A stretch of 64,000 bases of DNA from CAVUBL01 sp963837945 (GCA_963837945.1 CAWIQD010000026.1:216024-280023), one strand, 5' to 3'; positions 16,893-26,302 are shown, numbered from the stretch's first letter. A program made the numbers and translations. Notes: a model not told the origin generated them from the letters alone.

Positions 16893-18614
16893 CTAGTCGA
16901 CGTGCCCCATCAGTTTCTTGACCGCCGGGCTCGCGAGCAGGGCCACGATGCCGGCGCCGCCGATGAACATCGCCACCTGCCAGAAGAGCGACTGCGGCGG
17001 CAGGTTCTCGAGCTGCCCGGCGACCAGGCCGGCGAAGAGATTGCCGAGCGCCGCGGCGATGAACCAGACGCCCATCATCTGGCCCACCCGCCCTTTGGGC
17101 GCGAGCTTGGTCATGGACGAGAGCCCCACCGGTGACAGGCAGAGCTCGCCCACCGTGTGCAGGAAGTAGGTCACCACCAGCCAGCTCGCCGACACCGGGT
17201 TCTCCGGTGTCGCGTGGACGGCTCCCCAGGCGAGGACGAAGAAGCCCGCGGCCAGGCCCAGAAGGCCGAGACCGAACTTCACCGGGATCGAGGGGTTGGC
17301 GTTGCGCTCGGCGAGCCAGGTCCACAGCCACCCGAAGATCGGCGCGAAGATCACGATGAACAGTGGGTTGACGTTCTGGAGCCAGGTGGTGGGCATCTCC
17401 CAGCCGAAGAACACCCGGTCGGTCAGGTCGCGGGCGAACAGGTTCATCGACGAGCCCGCCTGCTCGAAGCCCGACCAGAAGATCGCGGCGAGCAGGAAGA
17501 GCCAGAAGATCACCATCAGGCGGCGGTTCTCCATCGTCGCCCGGCCGCGCCGGACGACGAGCAGGCCGGCGCACATCACCAGGAAGACCCCGAGCAGCGC
17601 CGCGGTCGCCCACTGGCCGCCGTCCACGGTCCCCTGCCGCGGCACGAAGTACCAGAGCATCAGCCCCCACAGGACGAGCAGGGCCCCCGACCAGCGGACG
17701 TCGAAGATCAGGTTGCTGAAGAAGAGGATCGAGAGCAGCAGGATGCCGTAGCCGAGCCAGGTGGCGAACTCCTCGAGCGAGATCTGAATCGTCCCCGACG
17801 TGGCGAGGAAGACGAAGACCACCGCTGCGGCCGCGATCGCCGCCGACGTCAGGTAGAACCTCCGCGCCCGCCGCGAGAGCACCTGGCGGCTCTCGCCGGT
17901 CTCGAGCTTGCCCAGCTCCCCGAAGTGCTTGTCGCCCAGCTTGTACTGGATGATGCCGAAGAGCATGCCGAAGCCGGCGGCCGAGAAGCCCCAGTGCCAG
18001 TTGACCCGCTCGCCGAGCGTGCCGCAGACGAACGGCCCCAGGATCGCGCCGATGTTGATGCCCATGTAGTAGATCGAGAAGCCCGCGTCGCGCCGGGCGC
18101 CCCCCTCGGGGTACAGCGCGCCCACCAGGGTGGACACGTTCGGCTTCAAGAGCCCGGTGCCGATGATGATCAGGACCAGGCCGAGGTAGAAGGTCGTCGG
18201 GCCGGGCAGCCCGACCAGCGGCGCGGCCATGGTGAAGTGGCCGGCCGCGATCACGCAGGCGCCCACGAAGACCGCCCGCCGTTGCCCCCAGAGCTTGTCG
18301 GCCAGCCAGCCCCCGGGCAGGGCGACCAGGTAGACCATGGAGGTGTAGAGGCCGTAGATCGCGGAGGCCTTGCCCGCGCCGAAGCCGAGCCCGGCGTTGG
18401 CCGCGACCAGCGGCGCGGTCATGAAGAGCACCAGGAGCGCCCGCATGCCGTAGTACGACAGGCGCTCCCACATCTCGGTGAAGAACAGGGTCGCGAGACC
18501 CCGGGGGTGGCCGAAGAAGGTCTTCCCGCCGGGCGGTGGCCCGAGGGGGCGAGACCCTCCCACGGCGTCGGCGGCGGTCTCGTCGGCGAGCTCGGAGGAA
18601 CGGTCTTTCGTCAT
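16893..18614 (-). CDS. POT-family peptide:H+ symporter
   Basis: 573 residues. A proton-dependent oligopeptide transporter of the major facilitator superfamily. Motifs: FFTEMWERLSYYGMRALLVL in helix 1 (the ExxER-type proton-coupling motif), GGWLADKLWGQRRAV, GTGLLKPNVSTLVG, then GFSIYYMGINIGAILGPF, and helix 10/11 GELCLSPVGLSSMTKLAP. About 14 hydrophobic helices. ATG 18614 was chosen; a TAGGAT hexamer ends 10 nt upstream on the coding strand. It is likely an inner-membrane di/tripeptide importer. Confidence 0.92.
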   Translation of the reverse strand: MTKDRSSELADETAADAVGGSRPLGPPPGGKTFFGHPRGLATLFFTEMWERLSYYGMRALLVLFMTAPLVAANAGLGFGAGKASAIYGLYTSMVYLVALPGGWLADKLWGQRRAVFVGACVIAAGHFTMAAPLVGLPGPTTFYLGLVLIIIGTGLLKPNVSTLVGALYPEGGARRDAGFSIYYMGINIGAILGPFVCGTLGERVNWHWGFSAAGFGMLFGIIQYKLGDKHFGELGKLETGESRQVLSRRARRFYLTSAAIAAAAVVFVFLATSGTIQISLEEFATWLGYGILLLSILFFSNLIFDVRWSGALLVLWGLMLWYFVPRQGTVDGGQWATAALLGVFLVMCAGLLVVRRGRATMENRRLMVIFWLFLLAAIFWSGFEQAGSSMNLFARDLTDRVFFGWEMPTTWLQNVNPLFIVIFAPIFGWLWTWLAERNANPSIPVKFGLGLLGLAAGFFVLAWGAVHATPENPVSASWLVVTYFLHTVGELCLSPVGLSSMTKLAPKGRVGQMMGVWFIAAALGNLFAGLVAGQLENLPPQSLFWQVAMFIGGAGIVALLASPAVKKLMGHVD

Positions 18615-18767
18615 GACGCGGCGCATCCTATCGTGAATGGCCGGGCCGCCCGGAGCGGCCCGCGAGCCCCGTCCGGGCGCGGCCGGGCGGGGGGGAAACG
18701 GTTCGGCCGCGAAGATCACTTCCCCGTGAGGAGACCCCGCGCCCACCCCGACTCTTCCCCGGCGAGC

Positions 18768-21095
18768 ATGCTAAGGTTGCGCCAACCGGAACTCCGCATC
18801 CACGAGGACAGATCCTTGGTCTCCCGCCGGGTCGTCAGAGCCACCGTCGCGGCGACGCTTGCGGCGGCGGTCGCGAGCCTCTACGCGCTCCAGGTGCGCG
18901 AGACGGAGCTGCGCGCGGCGCGGCGCGTCGGGATCTCGATCGACCAGGGCGTCCGCGGCGTCCTGGTGATCGGGGTCGAGCCCGGCCTGCCGGCCGAGCG
19001 GGCGGGCATCGCGAAAGGCGACGAGATCCTCGCGATCGGCGGCCAGCCGCTCGCCAAGGCGATCGACTACGACGTCGCGGCCGGTCGGCTCGCGCGGGAC
19101 GAGCCGACGCCCTACACGCTGCTGCACGACGGCCGGGAGCGCACCGTCCAGGTGGTGCCCGGCGTCGCCTTCCCCTACCTCCAGTTCAGCCTCGACACCC
19201 TCGCCCTCTTCGGCTACCTGGCCCTGGCGCTTCTCGCCCTGTTCCAGGGCCCGGGGGACCTCCGGGCGCGGCTCCTGTTCGTCTTCGCCACCGCCGTCAC
19301 GCTGGAGCTCGCGCTGCCCTACGAGGCGATCGGCCAGCCGTCGTTGATGGTCGTCTCGCTGTCGCTCTACTACCTGCTGACCGGGCTCGAGATGGCCACG
19401 GAGCTCCACCTCGCCTCGGTCATCCCGCGGCGCTACGGCTGGATCGAGCGCCGCCGCTGGCTGGTGCCCGTCTACTACGTCGTGGGCCTGGGGCTCGGTG
19501 GCGCCACCGCCGCGACCTACCTCGCCGAGAGCCTGCTGGGCCGGAGCCACTTCCTGCCCTGGACGGCGGTCCAGGCCGAGGCCGTGCTGCTCAACGGCGG
19601 GCTGCCGTTGTGGGCCGTCGGGGTGCCGGCGATCCTCGCCCTCCAGGTGAGCCGCGCGACCCAGCCGCGCCACCGGCACCAGGTGGGGCTGGTCCTCGCG
19701 GGCGTCCTGCCCTGGACGGTGACCGTCCTGCTGATGACCGCCTTCGACCTCCAGCACTGGCAGATCCCCTGGTCGCTGGTGGCGATCGAGACCCTCGCCC
19801 TGCTCGCCTACCCGGTGGCGGTGTTCATCGCGATCTACCGCTACCGGCTGTTCGACATCGAGCTCGTGGTGCGCCGCGGCCTGGTGTACACGACCCTCAC
19901 CGGGGCGCTGGTCCTGGTCTTCTACGCCGCCCTCGGCGCGGGCGGCGCGATCTTCTCGAACCTGGTGGAGGGGGGCACCTCGGTCTGGTTCATCTCGGCC
20001 GTCACCCTGGCGCTGGGGCTGCTCTTCGCGCCGCTGCGCCGGTTCCTCCAGGGGCTGATCGACCGCCGCTTCTTCCCCGAGCGGCGTGCCCTGAGGCAAC
20101 GGCTCGTGGCGCTCGCCGGCGAGCTGCCCGGTCTCGGCAAGCTGCCGCTCATGGGCGAGCACCTGGTCGAGCGGCTCGAGCAGATCTTCGCCGTGCGCTC
20201 GGCGAGCCTCTTGCTCGCCGACCCCAAGTCCGGCCTGCTGCTGCTTCTCGCCACCACTCGCGCGCTCGACGAGGAGGGCGGGCCGACCTTCCTGGTCGGG
20301 CGCCAGGACCCCGGCGTGGCGGCCCTCAAGCGGGCCGGCCGGCCGCTCTCGTACGAGCACCTCGCCGGGAAGGGCGGGACGCTCGGGCAGCGCCTGCGCC
20401 AGCTCGAGGCGTCGGTCGCCGTACCGCTCCTGGTGCAGCACGAGCTGATCGGCATCATGGCCCTGGGCTCGCGCGAAGCGGGCGACCGCTTCCCCGCCGA
20501 GGAGCTCGAGCTCCTGAACCTGCTCGGCCACCACGTCGCGACCGTCTTCCAGAACGCCCGCCTCTTCGAGTCGGCGACCTACGAGAGCCTCACCGGCCTG
20601 CTGCGCCGCGAGGCGATCCTCGAGGTGCTCGCCCACGAGCTCGACCGGGCGGCGCGCTACGACCGGCCGCTGACCGTCGCGATGGCCGACCTCGACCACT
20701 TCAAGGAGGTCAACGACCGCTACGGCCACCTGGCGGGCGACAGCCTGCTCAAGCGCGTCGCCCAGGTGCTCTCGCACGGCCTGCGCTCCGCCGACGCGGT
20801 CGGCCGCTACGGCGGCGAGGAGTTCCTGATCGTCCTGCCCGAGACCGACCTGGCGGGCGCCCGCGTGGTGGCCGACAAGCTGCGGCGGCTGGTCGAGGAC
20901 GTCCGCGAGCCGATGGACGACGGTGAGGAGGCCGCGGTGACGGTGTCGATCGGGCTGGCGAGCCTCGAGGACGCCGGGCGCGGCGCGGAGCTTTCGGCGC
21001 GCGACCTGCTGAAGCTCGCCGACCGCGCCCTCTACCGGGCGAAGGACGAAGGCCGCAACCGGGTCCACCCCCCGTCGATCGCACGAGTGAGCTGA
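18768..21095 (+). CDS. diguanylate cyclase with PDZ, multi-TM sensor and GAF domains
   Basis: 775 residues. An N-terminal membrane helix is followed by a PDZ-like domain (about 45-120: GVLVIGVEPGLPAERAGIAKGDEILAI in sequence, quoted here only by its key GLPAERAGIAKGDEIL), about seven membrane helices (130-400), a GAF domain (about 450-600) and a GGDEF domain (about 610-770). The active-site loop is GRYGGEEFLIVLPE, with the metal-binding DLDHFKEVNDRYGH before it. An inhibitory-site RxxD (RSAD) lies 5 residues before GGEEF, so product inhibition by c-di-GMP is expected. No EAL or HD-GYP partner is in the window. The input signal is unknown; a PDZ at the head of such a sensor is unusual. Confidence 0.88.
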   Translation: MLRLRQPELRIHEDRSLVSRRVVRATVAATLAAAVASLYALQVRETELRAARRVGISIDQGVRGVLVIGVEPGLPAERAGIAKGDEILAIGGQPLAKAIDYDVAAGRLARDEPTPYTLLHDGRERTVQVVPGVAFPYLQFSLDTLALFGYLALALLALFQGPGDLRARLLFVFATAVTLELALPYEAIGQPSLMVVSLSLYYLLTGLEMATELHLASVIPRRYGWIERRRWLVPVYYVVGLGLGGATAATYLAESLLGRSHFLPWTAVQAEAVLLNGGLPLWAVGVPAILALQVSRATQPRHRHQVGLVLAGVLPWTVTVLLMTAFDLQHWQIPWSLVAIETLALLAYPVAVFIAIYRYRLFDIELVVRRGLVYTTLTGALVLVFYAALGAGGAIFSNLVEGGTSVWFISAVTLALGLLFAPLRRFLQGLIDRRFFPERRALRQRLVALAGELPGLGKLPLMGEHLVERLEQIFAVRSASLLLADPKSGLLLLLATTRALDEEGGPTFLVGRQDPGVAALKRAGRPLSYEHLAGKGGTLGQRLRQLEASVAVPLLVQHELIGIMALGSREAGDRFPAEELELLNLLGHHVATVFQNARLFESATYESLTGLLRREAILEVLAHELDRAARYDRPLTVAMADLDHFKEVNDRYGHLAGDSLLKRVAQVLSHGLRSADAVGRYGGEEFLIVLPETDLAGARVVADKLRRLVEDVREPMDDGEEAAVTVSIGLASLEDAGRGAELSARDLLKLADRALYRAKDEGRNRVHPPSIARVS

Positions 21096-21126
21096 TCGGA
21101 CGCCCCCGCCCGGATGGGTCCTGGGG

Positions 21127-21132
21127 TAGGCT
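21127..21132 (+). promoter_or_regulatory. candidate -10 element of the DUF971 gene, predicted leaderless
   Basis: TAGGCT, identical to the cutA -10-like hexamer, ends exactly 6 nt before GTG 21139. No clear -35 box or Shine-Dalgarno sequence is visible. Confidence 0.4.
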
Positions 21133-21138
21133 GGGTTC

Positions 21139-21480
21139 GTGGACTCTGCGGCTCTTTATCCCACCGAGGTCCGGCGCCTGCCCGAGGAGCGGCGCCTGCG
21201 CCTGACCTGGACCGACGGCCACGTGGCCGAGTACGACTACGGCTACCTGCGCGGCTACTGCCCGTGCGCCGCCTGCCAGGGGCACACCAGCGAGGCGATC
21301 CGCTTCCACCGCCCGCCGGGGCCGGTGACGGCGGCGGCGATCGAGCCGGTCGGCAACTACGCCATCTCGATCCAGTGGTCGGACGGCCACGCGACCGGCA
21401 TCTACCGTTTCGACTTCCTGCGCCTGATCTGCCCCTGCGACGAGTGCGCCGACGACGTGGAGGAGACGCCACCCGATTGA
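21139..21480 (+). CDS. DUF971 domain protein
   Basis: 113 residues. The sequence LRLTWTDGHVAEYDYGYLRG, CPCAACQGH and a second half with FDFLRLICPCDECAD match DUF971, the N-terminal zinc-binding domain also seen in gamma-butyrobetaine hydroxylase and attached to some Mrp proteins. Two CPCxxC motifs could bind a metal. GTG 21139 is used, and its stop overlaps the TTG start of the next gene. Confidence 0.85.
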   Translation: MDSAALYPTEVRRLPEERRLRLTWTDGHVAEYDYGYLRGYCPCAACQGHTSEAIRFHRPPGPVTAAAIEPVGNYAISIQWSDGHATGIYRFDFLRLICPCDECADDVEETPPD

Positions 21481-23375
21481 CCGCCTCTCCCGGCCCGCGC
21501 TCGGCTCGTTTCGGTCGCCGCCTCGTGCCGCGGCTGGTGGCGGTGGGACTGCTGGTCCTGCTCTACGGCGCGACCCGCTTGCCCGAGCCGCCGGAGGGGC
21601 GGGGGGCCCTCGCCCGCCGCTTCGCCTTCGCGGCTCCCACCGAGCTGCCGAGGCTCACTCCGTCGTCGCGCCACGTGCGGACGCTTCGCCCTGACCTCGG
21701 CCCGATCGCGAACTGGATGTCGGGGCTCGGCGCCGCGGTCGCCCTCGACGACCTCGACGACGACGGCCTCGCGAACGACGTCGCCTACGTCGACGTGCGC
21801 AGCGACGAGGTCGTGGTCGCGCCGGCGCCGGGGACGCCGGAGCGCTATGCCCCCTTCGACCTCCTCCGCGCCCCGGGCTGTGCCGCGGCCGCCGCGAGCG
21901 CGCCGATGGGCGTGCTGCCCGGCGACGTCGACGAGGACGGTCTCGAGGACCTCCTGGTCTACTTCTGGGGCCGCTCGCCGCTGCTCTACACTCGCCGGCC
22001 CGAGCGCGGGCTCGCGCCCGCCGCCTTCACCTGCCGCGAGGTGGTCGCGCCGCGCGAGGAGTGGTACAGCAACGCCGCCACCTTCGCCGACCTCGACGGC
22101 GACGGCCACGCCGACCTGGTGGTAGGCAACTACTTCCGCGAGGGCTCGCGCCTCCTCGACCCGCGCTCGACCGCGCCCGGGCTCGAGATGCAGGGCTCGA
22201 TGTCCAAGGCCTTGAACGGTGGGCGCGACCGCATCCTGCTCTGGTCGCCGGGCGGCTTCCACGAGGCCCCGCACGCCCTGCCCGAGCCGATCGCCCGCGG
22301 CTGGACCCTCGCCATCGGCGCCCAGGACCTGGACGGCGACCTGCTGCCCGAGCTCTACTTCGCGAACGACTTCGGCCCCGACCGCTTGCTCTGGAACCGC
22401 TCGACCCCCGGTCACCTCCGGCTCGAGCGGGTCGAGGGGCGGCGCGGCTTCTTCGATCCGAAGTCGACCGTGCTCGGCCACGACTCCTTCAAGGGGATGG
22501 GCGTCGACTTCGCGGACCTGAACGGCGACGGCACGCCCGACATCGCGGTCTCGGACATCACCGCCCCCTACGCCCTGCTCGAGAGCACCCTCGTCTTCGT
22601 CAGCGGTCCCGGCCCCCGCGAGTACCACAACCGGGCCGAGGCGCTCGGGCTCGCCCGCGGCGGCTGGAACTGGGAGGTGCGCTTCGGCGACTTCGACGAC
22701 GACGGGGTGAGCGAGGTGGTGCAGGCGGCCGGCTTCGCGCGTGGCACGGTCGACCGCTGGCCGGAGCTCCAGGAGCTCGCCCTCGCCAACGACCTGGTGC
22801 TGTCCCACGCCGCCCTCTGGCCCCGGTTCCCGGCCGACGCCGACCTCTCGGGCGCCAGCCGCAACGCCTTCTTCGCCCGCGCCACGGACGGCCGCTGGTA
22901 CGACGTCGGCGAGCGGATCGGGCTCGCCGCGGGAACGCTCACGCGCGGCATCGCCACCGCCGACGTTGACGGCGACGGCCGGCTCGACATGGCGATCGCC
23001 GACCAGTGGGGCCCGTCGTACCTCTTGCACAACCAGGCGCCGCGTCCGGGCCACTCCGTGGAGCTCCACTTGCGGCTCGCGGGCGCCACCCGGAGGCTGG
23101 CCGGTTCGCCTCCGGGCCTGCGTCTCTCGCCGGCCCGGGGCGCGCTGGTCCGCCTCGAGGCCGGTGGCCGCCGGCAGGTCGCGCAGGTCGACGGCGGCAA
23201 CGGCCACTCGGGAAAGCGCGCGCCCGAGCTTCATTTCGGCATCGGGCAGGCGACCCGCGGCGTCGTCCAGGCGCGCTGGCGCGACCGCTGCGGCGGGCCC
23301 CACGCCGCCCGGTTCACCGTCCCCGCCGGAACCTCCACGCTGCTGCTCGACGCGAGGTGCGGCCATGGCCGATGA
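21477..23375 (+). CDS. FG-GAP/VCBS repeat protein with ASPIC/UnbV domain
   Basis: 632 residues from TTG 21477, which overlaps the stop of the DUF971 gene (TTGA). A membrane anchor or signal (LVAVGLLVLLYGATRLP) is followed by beta-propeller repeats with calcium-binding loops: DDLDDDGLAND, DVDEDGLED, DLDGDGHAD, DLDGDLLPE, DLNGDGTPD, DFDDDGVSE, DVDGDGRLD. The C-terminal ~120 residues (RGALVRLEAGGRRQVAQVDG, GNGHSGKRAPELHFGIGQA) fit the ASPIC/UnbV domain. It overlaps the UnbU/RnfD-like gene by 11 nt. Probably exported and membrane-attached; role unknown. Confidence 0.85.
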   Translation: MTASPGPRSARFGRRLVPRLVAVGLLVLLYGATRLPEPPEGRGALARRFAFAAPTELPRLTPSSRHVRTLRPDLGPIANWMSGLGAAVALDDLDDDGLANDVAYVDVRSDEVVVAPAPGTPERYAPFDLLRAPGCAAAAASAPMGVLPGDVDEDGLEDLLVYFWGRSPLLYTRRPERGLAPAAFTCREVVAPREEWYSNAATFADLDGDGHADLVVGNYFREGSRLLDPRSTAPGLEMQGSMSKALNGGRDRILLWSPGGFHEAPHALPEPIARGWTLAIGAQDLDGDLLPELYFANDFGPDRLLWNRSTPGHLRLERVEGRRGFFDPKSTVLGHDSFKGMGVDFADLNGDGTPDIAVSDITAPYALLESTLVFVSGPGPREYHNRAEALGLARGGWNWEVRFGDFDDDGVSEVVQAAGFARGTVDRWPELQELALANDLVLSHAALWPRFPADADLSGASRNAFFARATDGRWYDVGERIGLAAGTLTRGIATADVDGDGRLDMAIADQWGPSYLLHNQAPRPGHSVELHLRLAGATRRLAGSPPGLRLSPARGALVRLEAGGRRQVAQVDGGNGHSGKRAPELHFGIGQATRGVVQARWRDRCGGPHAARFTVPAGTSTLLLDARCGHGR

Positions 23376-24306
23376 CTCCGCTGACCGCCGCCTCGGCGCG
23401 CTGCGGCGCTTCGCCGTCGGCATCACCCTGCTCAACCTGCTCGGCCACACCCTGTTCGGCTTCGAGCCGGCCTGGGCGGCCCTGGCGGTGGCGCCGCTCG
23501 CCGGGTACGCCGTGGCGCTGCTGATGGAGACGCTCGAGGCCTGGAGCCTCGGCCGGCCGGCGCACTACCGGGGCGGCCCGCGCGCTCTGGTCGACTTCCT
23601 GCTGCCGGCGCACATCACCGGCTGCGCCGTGGCGATGCTGCTCTACGCCAACGCCCGCCTGCTGCCGGTGGTCTTCGCGGTGGCGGTGGCGATCCTCTCG
23701 AAGAGCCTGCTCAAGGCGCCGGTCCGCGGTACCGGCCGCCACGTCTTCAACCCCTCGAACCTGGGCATCAGCGCGACGTTGCTCCTCTTTCCGTGGGTGG
23801 GGATCGCGCCGCCCTACCAGTTCACCGAGCGCTTCCTCGGCTTCGGCGACTGGCTGGTGCCGCTCGTCCTGCTCTCGATCGGCACGCTGTTCAACGCCAA
23901 GCTCACCGGCAAGCTGCCGCTGATCGGCGGCTGGCTCGCCGGCTTCGTCCTGCAGGCCGTCGTGCGCACCCAGCTCGCCGGCACCTCGACGATCTCGGCC
24001 CTGCTGCCGATGACCGGCGTCGCGTTCCTGCTGTTCACGGTCTACATGATCACCGACCCCGCCACCACCCCGGTCGCGCCGCGGGCGCAGGCCGCCTTCG
24101 GGCTCTGGGTGGCGGCCGCGTACGGCGCCCTGATGGCGCTGCACGTGGTCTTCGGGCTGTTCTTCGCCTTGACCGCAGTGAGCCTGGGGCGGGGGGCGCT
24201 GCTCTGGGCGCGCGCGCTCGCCGAGCGCTCGGCGGCGGCGCGCTCGCTCACCCCCGATCCCACTCCCGGCCTGCCGCCAGGCGTTCCAGGTCTTCCGGGG
24301 AGTTGA
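23365..24306 (+). CDS. UnbU-like / RnfD-NqrB family membrane protein
   Basis: 313 residues with about eight to nine membrane helices. RGTGRHVFNPSNLGISATLL resembles the covalent-flavin region of RnfD/NqrB but without a clear S(T)GAT motif. VYMITDPATTPVAPRAQ is the typical late RnfD motif. The combination with an UnbV-domain protein immediately upstream matches the UnbU/UnbV pair named from enediyne clusters and found widely outside them. ATG 23365 overlaps the upstream gene. The 3' end overlaps mobA on the other strand by 59 bp, and the last ~20 residues (TPDPTPGLPPGVPGLPGS) look unconserved. Confidence 0.78.
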   Translation: MADDSADRRLGALRRFAVGITLLNLLGHTLFGFEPAWAALAVAPLAGYAVALLMETLEAWSLGRPAHYRGGPRALVDFLLPAHITGCAVAMLLYANARLLPVVFAVAVAILSKSLLKAPVRGTGRHVFNPSNLGISATLLLFPWVGIAPPYQFTERFLGFGDWLVPLVLLSIGTLFNAKLTGKLPLIGGWLAGFVLQAVVRTQLAGTSTISALLPMTGVAFLLFTVYMITDPATTPVAPRAQAAFGLWVAAAYGALMALHVVFGLFFALTAVSLGRGALLWARALAERSAAARSLTPDPTPGLPPGVPGLPGS

Positions 24307-24853
24307 GGTTCAGGAACATCTCGTCCGGGTCGCCGTAGCGCGCGAGCCCGGCGCCCTCGAGGATCTCGACCGAGACCTCGCCGCGCTCGATCAGGCGGTG
24401 CACCGAGAGCTCGCCGGCCGCGACCTGGCGCGCGAGGGCGGCGAGCGCCGCCGGGCCGTAACGGGCCACCAGCGGCTCGAGGCCCCGCGGGCTACGGGGC
24501 ACGGTGCAGTCGGCCGACGACTCCCGGGCGAGCGCCGCGACGAGTGCCTCCGGCACCGCCGGCAGGTCGCAGGCGAGCACGACCAGGTCGCGGCCCGGCC
24601 GGGCCGCGGCGGCGCCCAGGAGGCCGGCGGCCGGCCCCCGCCCCGGCCCGTCGGCGAGCGACGGGAGCCCGGGCACCCGGCCGGCCCCGCGGTCCGCCAC
24701 CACCACCTCGGGGCACACCCGGGCGAGAAGCTCGGCCGCGCGCTCGGCGAGAGTCGATCCGCCGACGACGAGGGCCGCCTTGTCCCGGCCCATCCGCCGG
24801 GACTCGCCGCCCGCCAGGACCACGCCCACCGAGGGGCGGCTCGCGCTCGCCAT
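24248..24853 (-). CDS. mobA: molybdenum cofactor guanylyltransferase MobA
   Basis: 201 residues. Adds GMP to molybdopterin to form the guanine dinucleotide cofactor. The nucleotidyltransferase start SVGVVLAGGESRRMGRDKAAL, then LVVLACDLPAVPEALV and the C-terminal MFLNLNSPEDLERL are standard MobA elements. ATG 24853 is preferred over an upstream in-frame start at 24931. It is divergent from the cyclophilin gene and convergent with the UnbU-like gene. moaA lies about 10 kb away. Confidence 0.93.
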   Translation of the reverse strand: MASASRPSVGVVLAGGESRRMGRDKAALVVGGSTLAERAAELLARVCPEVVVADRGAGRVPGLPSLADGPGRGPAAGLLGAAAARPGRDLVVLACDLPAVPEALVAALARESSADCTVPRSPRGLEPLVARYGPAALAALARQVAAGELSVHRLIERGEVSVEILEGAGLARYGDPDEMFLNLNSPEDLERLAAGREWDRG

Positions 24854-24903
24854 GCTACGATTCTCCCCCCATCCTTCGATTTCGCACAGACCACGGAGAC
24901 CCC

Positions 24904-25485
24904 ATGCAGATCCTTCTCGGCCTCGCAGCACTCGGCCTCGTCGCCCTCGCCATCCCCGCTTCGGGCGCGGACCGGCCCGCCGCCACCAAGCCCCGCGTCG
25001 CCCTCGAGACCTCGAAGGGCAAGATCGTCCTCGAGCTCGATCCGGAGAAGGCTCCGAAGACGGTCGAGAACTTCCTCGGCTACGTCGAGAGCGGCTTTTA
25101 CGGCGGCACGATCTTCCACCGGGTGATCCCCGGCTTCATGATCCAGGGCGGCGGCTTCACCGCCGACATGACCCAGAAGCCGACCCGGGCGGCCGTGGTC
25201 AACGAGGCCGCGACCGGCCTCACGAACCAGCGCGGCACGATCTCGATGGCGCGCACCAACGACCCGAACAGCGCCACCAGCCAGTTCTTCATCAACACCG
25301 TGGACAACCCGAACCTCGACTACCGGAGCGCGGGCAACCCGGGCTACACCGCCTTCGGCCGGGTGGTCGAGGGGATGGACGTGGTCGACGCGATCGCCGG
25401 CGTCGCGACCGGCAACCGCGGGATGTTCCAGAACGTCCCGACCGAGCCGGTGGTCATCGAGAAGGCCACCGTGGTCACCAAGTAG
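24904..25485 (+). CDS. exported cyclophilin-type peptidyl-prolyl isomerase
   Basis: 193 residues. An N-terminal signal peptide (LLGLAALGLVALAIPASGA) precedes a complete cyclophilin domain: VALETSKGKIVLELDPEKAP, the catalytic FHRVIPGFMIQGGG (Arg and Phe present), ISMARTNDPNSATSQFFINT, YTAFGRVVEGMDVVDAI. It should catalyse proline cis-trans isomerisation in the periplasm. TACGAT at 24855-24860 is a possible -10 element. A hairpin follows the stop. Confidence 0.94.
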   Translation: MQILLGLAALGLVALAIPASGADRPAATKPRVALETSKGKIVLELDPEKAPKTVENFLGYVESGFYGGTIFHRVIPGFMIQGGGFTADMTQKPTRAAVVNEAATGLTNQRGTISMARTNDPNSATSQFFINTVDNPNLDYRSAGNPGYTAFGRVVEGMDVVDAIAGVATGNRGMFQNVPTEPVVIEKATVVTK

Positions 25486-25508
25486 GCGAGCGACGCGCGG
25501 AGCACAAA

Positions 25509-25540
25509 CGCCCCACCGGCCCGCGTGGACCGATGGGGCG
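25509..25540. terminator. bidirectional hairpin between cyclophilin and cold-shock genes
   Basis: CGCCCCACCGG, 10-nt loop, CCGATGGGGCG: 11-nt arms with one mismatch. It sits between two convergent genes and could serve both. Confidence 0.5.
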
Positions 25541-25571
25541 CTCGCCGCCGCCGGGGACCCGCAACCGGGCC

Positions 25572-25778
25572 CTACGGACGCATGACGTTCCGGGCCTGTA
25601 GGCCCTTGGGGCCCTCGGTCGTCTCGAAGACGACCGGCTCGCCCTGGGTCAGGGTCCGGAATCCCTCCATCTGGATCGCCGTGTGGTGGACGAACACGTC
25701 CGCACCGCCGGCTTCGGGCTCGATGAACCCGTAGCCCTTGGCGTTGTTGAACCACTTGACGGTCCCGCGCTGATTCAT
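25572..25778 (-). CDS. cold-shock domain protein
   Basis: 68 residues. A single cold-shock OB-fold: GTVKWFNNAKGYGFIEP contains RNP1, and DVFVHHTAI is RNP2. It binds single-stranded nucleic acid and acts as an RNA chaperone. AAAGGAG lies 9-10 nt before ATG 25778. The 338-bp upstream gap to tRNA-Leu could hold a long regulated 5' leader, as seen in other cold-shock genes. Confidence 0.95.
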   Translation of the reverse strand: MNQRGTVKWFNNAKGYGFIEPEAGGADVFVHHTAIQMEGFRTLTQGEPVVFETTEGPKGLQARNVMRP

Positions 25779-26116
25779 CGGAACAGACTCCTTTCAACCG
25801 CTTCGGGACGACGGCCGCACGCCGATGGCGGGGCGTGGGCACCCCATTCAACGTCTACCCCGGGACTGCCGGTGTCCGACCGATTGCGCCCGCGCGACGG
25901 GTGTCCTGGACGGGTCCCGAGCCCTGGGGGTCTTGCCCCCGCCTTGTCCTACCCTGTGGTCTAGCGGATTGGTCGGATTGTGGCATGGATCGCCGGTCGG
26001 CGCAACCGCGGCCCGAGCGGGCGAACGGCCTCCTTCCGGTCGCGGCCGACCGGGGTCCGGGCGCCGGCCGGCGGGCGGCCGCGGGGGATGCTCAGGCAGT
26101 CGGGGAACCGTCGGGA
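25779..26116. other. 338-bp intergenic region upstream of the cold-shock gene
   Basis: No protein frame with normal composition is visible. The part nearest the gene carries its ribosome binding site. The rest probably holds the cold-shock promoter and leader, but no recognisable element was found apart from short GC-rich inverted repeats. Confidence 0.4.
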
Positions 26117-26201
<85 letters not shown>

Positions 26202-26302
26202 ACAGTGCCTATTCTACCAACTCCGGCGGCGAGGGAAAGCCCCGCCGGAGGTCCGGCCGCTCGCGGAGATCGACCCGGGGCGGGTCGCCGGAGCCGGCCG
26301 TC

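Noticed and set aside
21477..24306. Enediyne biosynthetic cluster
   Set aside because: Only the UnbV/UnbU-like pair is present; no polyketide synthase or other cluster genes are nearby.
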